Source of the DNA: Hypericum androsaemum
Taxonomy: Eukaryota > Streptophyta > Magnoliopsida > Malpighiales > Hypericaceae
Length of the DNA: 64,000 nt
Direction of reading: 5' to 3'
Assembly: GCA_963995505.1 (NCBI GenBank)
Contig: OZ023181.1
Span: 5,617,487-5,681,486 of the forward strand
Part shown: in pieces, positions 21,896 through 34,200 of the stretch
Position numbering within the stretch: the stretch's first letter is position 1
Layout: every line of letters starts with the position of its first letter
The notes under the pieces: model-generated
What the model saw: only the letters and a program-made list of their open reading frames with translations
Databases searched by the model: none
Told to the model about the DNA's origin: nothing
Program-made: the position numbers and the translations under genes

Positions 21896-23903
21896 TCAAG
21901 TGGCTTTCGCTGTATCCCGAACTAAGGCAAATTTAGCCAAAAGACCAGATAGCTGCAAATAGGAACCAACTCCGTCGCAGATTCTCATATGGGCAAACCC
22001 AGTCTCCTGTAAAAATCAAATAAATCATGCTACATATGTTTGGTGTTGGCATGCAAAACATAACGAACAATATAAGTACCTTCATGAATTCCAGCTTCAG
22101 ATATTCAGCCATATCATAACTCTTTATGATGCGAAATAGGGTAGTGATAATGTCAGTGGGGGAATAACCCAGATCATAGAGCTGCTTCAATCCAAAACAT
22201 GCATCATCAAATTTTCCCTCCAGAACATTCCTGACCATATCCTTCACATGTAAAGGATGGGGCTGATCACAGACCTAAATATGCAACCCACAATTGTTAA
22301 AACACTGATGTCTCTTGATTTGCAACACCTGGAAAAGGTTACGCAGTAATAAGATCACAACCTTGAAAACGTTATCTGGGCTGACAAACCGGAATCCACT
22401 GTATGTAGCTTGCAAGTTATTTAAGGCCTGCCTCATATCCCCATCAGCAGTGAATATTATAGCTTCAAGACCTTCAGGAGTGTAGGGAACCTTCATTGAG
22501 TAAAGACACTGGTTATTCACACATGCCCTTAAAAGACCATGCCGGCCATCTGCCCATCAGACTCGCTAGACAGAGACACTGAAAGTTGGACAGCCAGCGC
22601 AGCTACACCCTCCTATGTATCCATACAAACTATATTCTACTTTCCCAAAGCCTGGCCTCAATAATAACATTGTGGGTCATGACACCAGAATACCAAAATT
22701 GTGGTCTTTTGGGGGTAGGTGTGTGGCAGAGCTTGTAGCTTCTTGCTATACAAAGAGATGATTTTCTGAAGCACATCTAGTTCCACGATCTTATCTTCGT
22801 CATTTTTCTTGGCGCATTAGAATATGAAAACTTTCAAGAGTCGGATAAGCCCCTAACCTCTTTGCTCTCAGGTAAAAATATAAAGACAACCAGGAAAGTT
22901 GGTCAGAGTAGGGATGGATATTGATAGAGTTTAAGCTTGAAAAATTGCCAGACTTCAATATCAGGGCTTTGGCACAAAAGAATAAGAGTTGGGTTTTCTT
23001 TATTGTAAAGAAGTAAAAACATTATATGCAAGTAATAATATCCCAGCACTCAAGATAGCCCTGCAAGAGTGTGAAATAGTAGAATTAACCTTTTCTGCGT
23101 CCACCACCACCATGAGACGACCGAGTATCTCTTCATTGGATAGCCTTGAGAAGCGGACAAGAGCACATCGACTCTGAATAGGCTCAATTATCTTTGACGA
23201 CGTATTGCACGCGAGAGCAAAGCGAGTGGTATTGGAATATATTTCCATGGTCCTCCTCAAAGCTTGCTGAGCTCCAGAGGTCATGCTGGTATCCAGAACC
23301 AACAAAAAGGTCAGATACACGTAACGCAGACAAGAAAGTACAGTACGAAAACAGAACCAAAACGATGCACGATCAAAAGCACGCGCACCTGTCAGCTTCG
23401 TCGAGGATTACAACCTTGTGCCGACCAGGAGGCAGCGTCACCATAGTCTGCGCGAACATCTTGATCTTGTTCCTCACAACGTCAATCCCTCTGCAAGGAG
23501 ACACAGTTAAACACAAGCCATTGGTCTAACAAACAGCGAAAAAAGCGTGGGAATTTCCCGAACTCGCCTGTCATCGGACGCGTTCAACTCGAGAACAGCC
23601 TTCTTGTAATTGGGCCCCAGGAGCTCATGGGCGAGAGCCAGTATACTCGTAGTCTTCCCCGTCCCGGGAGGACCCTGCAATGATGCATATTTCAAGCATT
23701 ATTAACAAGAAACCCTAGCTAGGGTTTAAGGGAGTGGGAAGAATTAGGAGGGGGCTAACGGAGAGGATGAGGTGAGGCATATTGCCGTCGCGGGCGATGA
23801 CTTGGAGGCGGGAGACGGCGTCCTCGTTGCCGACTATGTCGGTGACCTTGGTCGGCCGGTACTTCTCCACCCACGGGATATCGTAGTTGCTGCTCGACGA
23901 CAT
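21896..23903 (-). CDS. RFC2: Replication factor C subunit 2 (clamp-loader small subunit)
   Basis: Seven exons, reading down: 23903-23760, 23674-23568, 23490-23389, 23285-23090, 22490-22362, 22274-22080 and 22006-21896, giving 327 residues, close to the plant family length. It is an AAA+ subunit of the RFC complex that loads PCNA at primer ends in the nucleus. It starts [19 protein letters not shown] (RFC box). Walker A is GPPGTGKTT (residues 49-57), Walker B is VVILDEAD (110-117) and the SRC arginine-finger motif is at 156-158. The C-terminal collar region is complete ([17 protein letters not shown]). Intron 2 (23567-23491) requires a GC donor (AG|GCGAGT); no GT donor keeps the conserved [13 protein letters not shown] frame. 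Divergent from the MUN-domain gene. Confidence 0.95.
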
Positions 23904-25240
23904 TGTCGTTTTGGGGGGAGGAACTCTTCTCTTCTTTCCCTAATTTGAGGAGTGGAGTGGAAAAAATTGTAAACCCTCAATTTGGTTGGCGTAGACTGAA
24001 TTTTTGGAGGGAAATTGCCTCTCGTTCCGCACCATAGGAAGACGCTTCCGGAACTTCCAATTACGGTTTCAGAATTGTCAGTACAAAGTTCCGAAAATGT
24101 GAGACCTTAAAATAGAGTTTTGGAATGGTTTTGGAACTTGCAATTATAGTTCTCGAATTTTCGGTTATGAGGGTCCGTTTTATATTTTTTTTGGAAAAAA
24201 TAAATCATGTATTTTTAGTTTTAAAAAAATCAAAATTTATGTAATTCTGTTACATTTATGGAGAGAGAGTACTTGCATAGAATAATTAATTAATAAAGAT
24301 TAAAAGAGAATTGATAATGTATGTTATAATTTTTGAAGAATGGAAGAGGTTGACTATAGTTGGAACCTCCTCTAATGGGAAAAATCACAAACCTTAAACA
24401 AAATCTTTTTAGAAAGTTCTCAAATAGTTTTTGGAACTTTGTCCACAGTTTCGAATACAATCATCAGAACATCCATTTCTAGAATTTCCGATTCTCCAAT
24501 TCGAATAGAATTATGGTCATTCCGCCTTTTACATTTTCTTCACTTTTCCGCGGAAATGTCTGCTGTTTGTAATAGTATGGACTAGAATAAACTCCCTTGT
24601 TGTATTCGTAGGACTAGTGATTCAGATGGCGAAGAATCTTGTATAGGAGTACTCACGTTAAGACAGGTCTTACCTTGCCGAGGTGTTCTTTCCCTCCTGC
24701 GAATTTTTCCTACTGATTTTACCGCATGAATGTTTCACTGAGGCTGGCGGCCGCAACCTCGAAAGAAGAGATCTGCGTCATAAAAAAATAGTAGTGGCCT
24801 TTAAGATGATGACTCTGAAGGACCTTCAATTAGAAAGCTAGATTACGGGTAGGATGTTTACTTAGGTTTTATGCTGTACTTGTCTTAGTTTCGTATTTAT
24901 ATATTTGACATGTCCCTCCACTTAAAAAAAAACATATCGCATCGGTCTCCATCATCAAAAAAATCCATAAGAATACCGGAAGCACGGGCACGGCCAAGAG
25001 GTAATATAAAAATGCAGCTGAAAAACAAACCAGAAAAATAAAAAATAAAAAATAAAAAAATAAAGAAAAGAAGAAAAAGTTGAAATTTGAAATAATGAAA
25101 TCCCAAAATCTCCGAACACGCTGTCGTTTTGGTCGTCGCCTTTTGGCGCTCCCCGACCAAAAGCATAAACCCCGACCCAGCTCCTCTCCTCCTTTTTCCC
25201 AATCCCTACCTCCGCGACCTTTCCTCACATAGAAATTCCG
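23904..25240. other. Shared divergent promoter region (RFC2 / MUN gene)
   Basis: 1,337 bp between two head-to-head start codons. 24040-24170 contains two diverged direct copies of a GGAACTTNCAATTA segment. No further gene seen. The open frames on the complement at 24869-25249 are T-tract low complexity. Confidence 0.5.
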
Positions 25241-28200
25241 ATGGATCACTCGTCTTCATCCTCCTCCTCCTCCTCCCTCCTGAAATGGTACCGTGGCGAT
25301 CGCCGGAAGCTCCTGGAGTTCCTCCTCTACTCCGACTTGGTCACGGAGCTCCGTACGCCGTCCGGCCTCGCCGCTTCCCTCTCCGACGTTGACCTCGACT
25401 CTCTCAGCGCTGATTATGTCCTCGACTGCATCAAATCAGGCATGTAAATCAGTTCCTCTTCTTTCCTGGAACAAAAAAAAAAGAAGAAGAGAAATGAACA
25501 CGTTAGGCTCTTTGTGTGGAGGAGTAACGGTTTTGACGGTTTTCGCAGGTGGCGTTGTTGACGTGGAGGAAGCCGAGGTCAAGAACAAGAACGAGTCTGC
25601 CTATCCGGCTATGGTAATTGTAGGGTTTAGGAAGCTGTTAATTCGTTTTTTATTCGTTTTCCGTCGAAACAAATAGAGCCTGAGTGACGGAAAAACTTAG
25701 GTCCATGTTCAAGAGTAGTAGCAAACAAGAAGCACAAAGTTTTGCGGAGGCTCTAGAATCATACGGTATGCATTATTCGATAGTATAAGGTAATGAGCGT
25801 ATACTGGAGAAAGTCGGAGTGGTATCATATGACAGGAAGATGATAGTCTTGTTCAAGTTGCTAAGATAATGACGTGTAAAAGTGGCTAAAACCAGGACAT
25901 TAATTGTGAGTTTAAGAAAAGATAAGAAGTTGCAAAATTAACAAGCTGAGTGAATGAGTGAGTGGGTATGAAATATTGAATTGTATAAGTAATGATTGTA
26001 TACTAGAGAAAGGTCGAGTGGCTTCATATGACAGAGATAACGTAGTCTTGCTCAAGGTGGCTCTTCATTTGAACAGGTGGTCCTTAGATGCGTTTTAATA
26101 AAAGAATGGGAGAAAATCGAGGATAAGCAAGCTTGGAATGGTCAGGAGAGACTAAAATGGCCTCGTGGAGAACTGTTAACAAAGACTTAAGAGCCTAGGG
26201 ATGTTGCAGAGCATTGACCATATGAGAGATTATAACCTGCTAAGATTCGTATAATCACGCTTTTTATGGGACGACATAGGTTTGTTGGGTGTTTCTTCTG
26301 GAACTTGACTCATTCTCTTGCACTTTTAAGGATGTGGAACTATTAGTATAAAGTGGGAGTAAGATTATAGCTAGTTCTTGTTTGGTTGAACCATAAATGG
26401 AACAAGATGCGTCAGGTACCAGGTCTGACTTCAGGAGAATTGTTCATTTTTCTGAAAAACTGGTAGCTGATTAAATAGGGTTGGCGAGATGGTTCTAGCT
26501 GTCTAAATGAGCTAACAGACTAGTTAATCAAGTCATACTTGTGGATTTGAACTTACTCTAGTGAGCTTTTTAATGTTTGAAACTATTTTATTAGCATGGG
26601 CTTCCTAATATCGTTGACTTGGTGTTTCGATGTGACTTGGCCATGAAACCTAGGAGCAGATATTCTTTGATGATGTTGGGGTTTTGGTGCTTTTCTCATA
26701 TTTCTTTCTTGTGCATAACCATTTTCCCTTTGTTATGCTCTTTATTGCAGATTTATTCAGAAGGAGGAAACTCCTTTTTTACAATTTCTAATCAAGAATT
26801 GACTGGGTCTCCGCCAAGACGTGCTCCTCCTTTAGTGACTGTGAACCAGGATGCCAATGCGCCATCTGTATCTAGTGAGAGGAATTGTGTGTATGCTGAG
26901 AAGTCCTCTATGTCTCGTGGGGATAATGCTGATGATTCTAAATGCAACACATTGAGTGGTGCTGCTAGAAGGCTTTCAGCAAATCGACATCTTCCTCATC
27001 TCGAACTACCTAGACTGAACACTGGTATTGATGCTGATGAAACCTACAAACTCTGATCAGATAAAGTTTTTCTTCATGAAATTCTAATCTTTATTCTTGC
27101 TCTCTAATTTTCTTTTTTGGGATCTCTGATCATAATTTTATGCCTTTAAAGTGTATTGCTCCCTAACTTCAGGCCTTTTGAAGGATTGTCGGATGATGAT
27201 TTGAGAGAAACGGCTTATGAGTTGTTGCTTGCATCTGTTACTATGGTCAGGTAATCTCTCTCTGTTTTTGTGTGTGTGTATGCGTAAATAAATGCATAAT
27301 ATATAGGAATACATATTCTTATGGTGTTGTATTTAGCACGTATATCACATTTATATATGTGTATGTACACATGACAATTTCAGATTCTTGGTTGCTATAT
27401 ACGTATTTCTCTTCTTCTTTTAATCGCTTTCTTGTTCTGGTACTGTTGTTATTGCCTAACTAGCAATGAAGAAATTTCTGTTGATGATCGAAAGAAAGAG
27501 AAGAGTTCGAGATTCTTGACCAGACTAAAAAGTAGAAGGGAAAAAGGGCGTTCACAGTTGCAGTATTCGGAAGGGCGAAAAGAGTTCGTTGACACTGTTC
27601 GTGTCCAGATGCAGGCAAGCTATTCATCCAGTTGATGTTCTTGTTTTCAAATTCCTCTCGAGGAATGAAGACCAAAATCCTTCTTTCTTCCATTTTATCT
27701 CTTTTCTAGTACATTGTTGTATGATTACCAACTGCCTCTACCTCTAACTATTTGTACTCATTTGCTAGATTTCAGAAATAATGGATGCATGCATTAGACG
27801 GAACTTGGTGCAGTTGGCAGCTGGGAAGATGGGTGGACAAGTTGATATTCCTCAGATCTCTTTGGGGCTTCTGAATGGAGTATTTAAGTCTGATTTTGTT
27901 AATGAGAAGTCTTATAGGCAATGGAAGACCAGGCAGGTAACCCCGAACGATTTCCTCTCATGTTAATCAATGTCCTTTATATGGACTGATTCATATTCAC
28001 GATTTATTTTTCCTTTATTGCTCGTGATTCAGTTTTGTTTAATATGGAGGGCAAGAAATGGTAGAGTTTTTTATGGAAATGAGAAACCCCTCATAGTTTT
28101 TTCAGTATAGGCTTCTATCCTTCGGTGTAGAGGTACACTTAACTCAGAACATTTTGGAATTTGTTGATTTTTCTGAATCATGTAACTATTCTCTTTGATG

Positions 28201-31200
28201 TCTTTTCTGCAACCTTTGTGCTTTGCCAATAAAGGTATTTCATTTTACCAAAAAAAAGAGATTGTTTGGGGGAATATAACACTATGAATTGCAATATCGA
28301 TGAGGTCCCTTTCTCTATGCGATTGTTTGGAAAATGGGCCCATTTAGTGCAAATTGCTTGATGTACATGGCATCTTTCTGTACTACTTGTGATGCTAATC
28401 TTACTTGATAGTTTCCCTGCTTGTGTTTAGACATGATATTATTGTAGTGGCATATTGGCAGCTAGTATCTGCGCCCTTGAATATATCTGGGTGGCAAGGA
28501 AGCTCTGGTGCTGGCCTTTGTCCAGGACAATCTGAGCGTTGGTGCATGTGTGTTTATCCATGTCGACGTCTAGGCACTACATTTTTATAGCACGACAACC
28601 CAACAGCTGACGTGTTTATTCCCCTTGATTCTCAATTTCTCATTCCGCAAGTATTTATTTTTGTTGCAAACTACAGATGGTCTTGGCATTTTAATTGACT
28701 CTTATTACTCAAGTTTTTGTTGTTGATGTTGATAAAGCTTTTAGGCTTTTTGAACTGATGATACGAGTAGATTTATTTTGAAACAATGTTTTACATTTAT
28801 CCCATTTAATCTCTAATTCCTACATGCTTCTGACCATTGAGGGCGGAATATGAAACTCATGTAGTTTCAATAAAAATGCCTATATGCTATCGCTGGCTTA
28901 AAAGATACTTTGTCTTAACAGTATGTCAGACGCATCTTTCATGCAATGTACTGTTGTTGTAATAGTTCATTCTTTGTAGGCCAACATACTGGAAGAATTT
29001 CTTTGTTTTTCTGTTGATGGTGCGAGAACGGAATATCAAAACATCAAAAAATATGTTGCAAAAATAAGAGATGCCAAGGTATCATCTTTTTCTTGACCAC
29101 AACAAAGAATATGAAAACAATCTTTGCTGGAGATCGCTGCAGTTTTCATTAACTTTCTTGGTTTTCTGGGTTTGCAGGAGTGGGATACCTTGATGTCACC
29201 TTCTGAACGCATTTCAGTTTTGGCATCAATCAAACAGGTGGCTTTTAAGTATTCATCTTTTCGTGGAAAATATGGCATCGATGGTGAAACCTATTATTGG
29301 ACTGCTGCCTATCACTTGAACTTTAGACTCTACCAGCAACTATTATTTGGTGTATTTGATATTCTTGATGAGGGCCAGCTAATAGAGGTAGATTCTTGTC
29401 AAGTGTTTTAGTTAAATCAGTGTTCAGTAGATGTTGATATTTTAAGTACGTTTTTCTTATTTCCTATTGAGTTTCTATCAGGAAGCGGATGAGTTCATTT
29501 CAATCATAAAATTGACCTGGTCTACGTTGGGGGTCACTCAGAGGTTGCATCATGCCTTATATGGGTGGGTTCTTTTCCAACAGGTACTTCTGCTGTGCAA
29601 ATCGGTGAATTTTACTTTCCAATTATACTGTACATTTGAATTGCAGTGCAAGATTTAATGGAAATAAATTTTACCACCAAGGGAGGAGAAAGAAGAAAGC
29701 AGTTACTTAACAGGATAGCCTGACTTGGCATGTTCAGACTCATTGCAATCAGTTTTACTGGTTTGGCAAGTGAATAGACTGCTGCATGGCGTCCTTGGAT
29801 GGACCAGTTGCTATGCCCATGTTTCTTTGTCATGACAAATCCTTGATAAATATTATATATTGATGTCATTCTTTCAACTTTTTTCTCAGGGTTGTTTGTA
29901 GTTTTAACTAATGAATTATCCTTGACACTTGCACCGATGTGGTGTTTTGCGTGCAGTTTATTGTAACAGACGAGGGCTCGTTGCTGGAATATGCTGCTAT
30001 CGAGTTACAGAAACTTCTCTCCATTGATGAAGTTGATGGGAAGGAGAAGCAGTATGTGAATGATCTGCTATGTCCTATATCATGGAATGGCATTGATGTA
30101 AAGCTAAGCCTGTTGCACAACATTTTTCTATCAATCGGCAGTTTCTGTGACAATAAAATGCATGACTACCATCTGCATTTTTATCAGGTTGTGTTCCAAT
30201 TCTGTTGTTATTCATTAAGCAATGTTCAGTTCTTCCAATGCGTTGGTTGGTTGGTGTTTAAGAACAAAGTACTATGTCCAGTGGTGTATTAAACGTCTCC
30301 TTCATCAAGTGAGCTGAGAAGCTCAGGGTTGCAACAGTTAATTTCCAAAATATGCACATTGTCTGTTGCACAAGGAAGGAATCACGAAATTCTTCTTATA
30401 GCCACACATAATTCTCTTATCACCTATTCAATCAGTAGAAATTTCCTATTTTCCAGTTGGGAGCTGAGAGAAATGAACTGAATTATATGAATTATGGAAG
30501 CATACTTATCCTGGACTGATGCCAAAACTGAGCACAGAACTCAAGTTATTTTACTTATCCCAGTAAATCTTGCTGCGCTCTAATCTTATTGTGTAACGAT
30601 TCTTCTTCAAACAAGAGTTTGATTTTTATATGATTGCAATTTCTCTCAGAAACCTTCAAACTTCCAGACGATGATGACTTTGATTTTGGTGGTTGGAGTT
30701 CCTTCTTCTGGCAATAATGCAGAAACTAAGGTCTTATTTTCCAGCCTCGAGAGTTAATATTATAGCTTACCTTTGAACGATTGAAGCTCTTTTGTTCCTC
30801 TACTTTCTATAATAGCTTCTAGACCTTCATATCCTTTTATTTTTATTTTTTAGTGCCTACAACATTTTTCCACTTTCGTTGTTCCAAGCGCTTCCTGCTT
30901 CAGGTAGCACGTCGTGATACATGCTATGTTTATCTAAGATAGACTTCAGCTCTCTGGCTGTAAAATTATCTTGTAAAATTGAATGCATAGACAATAAATA
31001 ACTAGTCTACATATTCCATTCCGTTTTTGGTATTTGCCACTTTTTTGTTAAATTTTTTTTCAAAGAAGTTGTGACCTTAAATTAAAAAGTTGTGAACTAG
31101 TAATGATATGTTTAGCATGAAATTTTTCTGGTGATGAAATGCAGTGCTAAAAAATAGTCTTTTGGCTTGTGATGACAGGAGTAAGTTTTTTCCTGACGAG

Positions 31201-34200
31201 GATCTTTCTTGTTTTCAGCTAATAAAGTTGAACAATCCAGATAATAATGCTTCTGAAATAATCAAGTCTTATGTCCGGAGCTCTGCCGAAGCTGCATATT
31301 TGCGGGCGAGTCATTCTACTAAATTAATGTTATCAATTACATGCCTTTATTTCAGACAATTTAAGCAAGCTTCTGTTAGTAGGTATGCCCTTGTCACTGA
31401 AAAAAACAATATCAACCTTGGTTAGGTACATAAATTTCCACCACCTAAAAAGTGCTAGAATTTCCGTATCCAACCCAAAACCTTAAGACAATGAGTATGT
31501 GGATCTTTCATACTTATAAACAAGTCCACCACACTTGCAACTTCCGATGTGGGATACTCCAACAAAAAAAGCTCTATCTATAGAAAACCTCAAACAGATA
31601 CTTAATAGGACTCTGGTTACCACTATCTGCTTCCACTAACACACAATCCAAGTTTCTGCCTGAAATTATCAACATCTCTAGCCGAGTAGTTGGACATTAT
31701 AACACTTATCCTATTCCGATTTCCAAAACTATATTAACTTTCCTACTATATAATATGAATTGATTGAGAAATAAGGAGGGCTATAGAAGGTAACAAGATT
31801 GAAAACCCACGTTTGCATTTGTGCAATGTAAATGTAAATTGGCTGGTTTGCACCTGGCTTATGGCATGCATTGAATTAATTTACTTGTAGCAGGTTTATA
31901 AAGTTGAATATAGTCTCTCTTTTATTATGTTAGCAGATACAAAACAGGATGGAGTCTAAAGTAGAAAAGAAGCACCCTTTAGTTTTACTTGCGAATGAAT
32001 TGAAGTTGATCGCTGAAAGAGAGTTCAAATCATTTTATCCTGTTTTACGCGATTGGTGTCCTGAATCCTTGTTCATCTCTGTTGGGCTGTTGCACGAAAT
32101 GTATGGAGAAAGACTGGTTAGTTTTCTTCATGTCAATTGTTTAAATTACATCATTTAGCTGCTTTTGTCATGCTTGTTACCTTCATACTTTTCTGCTGTT
32201 ATGCAGAGACCTTTCTTGAAGGGACTGTCGTCTCTTACTGATGAGGCTGCATTGGTGCTTTCGGCTGCTGTAATGTTGGATGGTTACCTTTCTGAGCTAC
32301 ATGCTTCTACGTGTGAAGCAGATAATTTGCGGAGTGTGTTCAATCATAGTTTGATTCATTATGAGGTAATTGTTGCAACAATATTTAATTTGCTATGGAG
32401 GCAGTAAAGCTGAAGCTTAGGGTATCTTTCTTATGAGGTAATCATCTTTCTTTAAAAAAAGGTTTGTCAAAAAAAAAATTAGCATCAGAAAAATAATTTA
32501 ATCAGTAAGGTAATTGTTCTAATTAGCATTATGGTGTGAAGGCAGAATGTAGCCTGCTATGGCTTTATTGATATCTTGGATATGATATGCAACCGAGTGA
32601 AATCTACAGTATTGCTGACTCACCTGCATTTTTCACAGATTGTAGAAGTATCAAAACCGCTTATTCTTGATTGGATTATTTCCCAGCATGCTCATATTTA
32701 CGAGTGGACTGGACGTGCTTTCGAAATTGAGGTTTCTGTCTCCACACAATTATATTATTTGGGTTGTTATTGATAATCATCTGGTTGGTATGCTAACAAA
32801 TTTACTTGTGCTTGATAATTTGATAAGGACATGCCTCACCAGGGTACATGCATAAAATAGCCCGACATGAGAACTGAACACTCTTATATATTGGGATGTG
32901 CAGGAGTGGGAGCCTTTATCAAATCACCAGAGGCAGGCAGCCTCTATAGTTGAAGTTTTTAGAATCATAGAGGAGGTATTAATATGTCAACTTAGAATAC
33001 AAATTGCATGAATTCTTTTCAAGATTTCGGTCTTGTGGTTTTTGATCTGGAATATGTTTGGTAGACCTTCCATCACCTGAATTTCCTTATTCCAGTTGAT
33101 GTCTGGTTATACAGGAAGAGTTTATTGTTGATGTTATACTCTTTGTGGTTCCATCTAGAAATTACCTACGAGTTTTGCACGAGTCTTAATAGATTGGGAT
33201 TGTCTTACGCTTCCAAGGTGACTTTCAGACGGTGGATCAATTGTTTGGACTCAATCTACCGTTGGATATCACTCATTTGCAAGCTCTGCTGTCTATTGTT
33301 TTCCATAGCCTTGATGCCTATCTGTCCAAAATAATTAACCACCTAGGTGAGCATTCAATCCCATTCTTTATTGCTAACCTTTTAAGCTACTTAATAGAGC
33401 AGTGAACACTGTCCTGTGAAGTATAGTTTGCAGATTTTGAAGTTGTTCATCACCTTTTGTGATGCATTTAATTTTGAATCTCTATTCTCGACTAGGAAAT
33501 TTGATCTGCAAAAGCCAAGGTCGTTCGGCTATGGGTCATTATTATATTGTTGTTGTTCTTGTGTTCTGCTAGATTGAATTAAGATCTTATTGGATTCCAT
33601 GAGGCATATTTGGTTGCACTGGTGGTTAACTGTAATTGATGAGAGCCAACATTAACTTGTTGATCATAAGATGTTGACCTACTACCTGGTATACACAGTT
33701 GAAAAGAAGCATCTGTATCCATCAGCTGCGCCTTTAACTCGTTACGCGGAGACTGTTATGCCAACAATTAGGAGAAAGGTGCTGGAGTCTGTACTCCTGG
33801 AGGAACCGATGATTTGCAAATTGAATGAATTGTCCATAAAGAAAATCTGCGTCAGGTTGAACACTCTTCATGTAAGTTGCCCTGAATTGTAGTGACAAAT
33901 ATACAATTTATAGATTCTTATGCTTACGGTTGCAAAATTACTTCCCTCACATTTTCTAGATAGAAGGACGGGTTAGCTCCCTCTTGATGTACCCTTGTGC
34001 TCATTAAATTCTCCTGTCAAAGCTTTCTCAAGTGGGTATGATATTAACAACTTAAGAACGAACTAGTCCACAGTTGGTCATCTTAGCATGCATGTCCGAA
34101 GTTGATGTCTGTATAACTATCATCTTGCACTTGCACATTGACGAATTTAAAAGGAACAAGTACTGATGAAAGTCATCATTCTCAGATTAAAGCTTTTATC

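Noticed and set aside
24869..25249. Complement-strand 126- and 101-codon frames between RFC2 and the MUN gene
   Set aside because: Low-complexity Phe-run translation of an A-rich leader; it overlaps the MUN-gene promoter.
27025..27056. Continuation of MUN-gene exon 3 to a stop at 27056 as a separate short protein
   Set aside because: Splicing at 27024 to the AAG acceptor before 27184 restores the family sequence NTGLSDDDL; the extra residues are intron.
31306..31383. Longer exon 12 in the MUN gene ending at the good-looking donor AG|GTATGC (31382)
   Set aside because: It ends in phase 2, while both possible acceptors of exon 13 need phase 0, so the frame would be lost.
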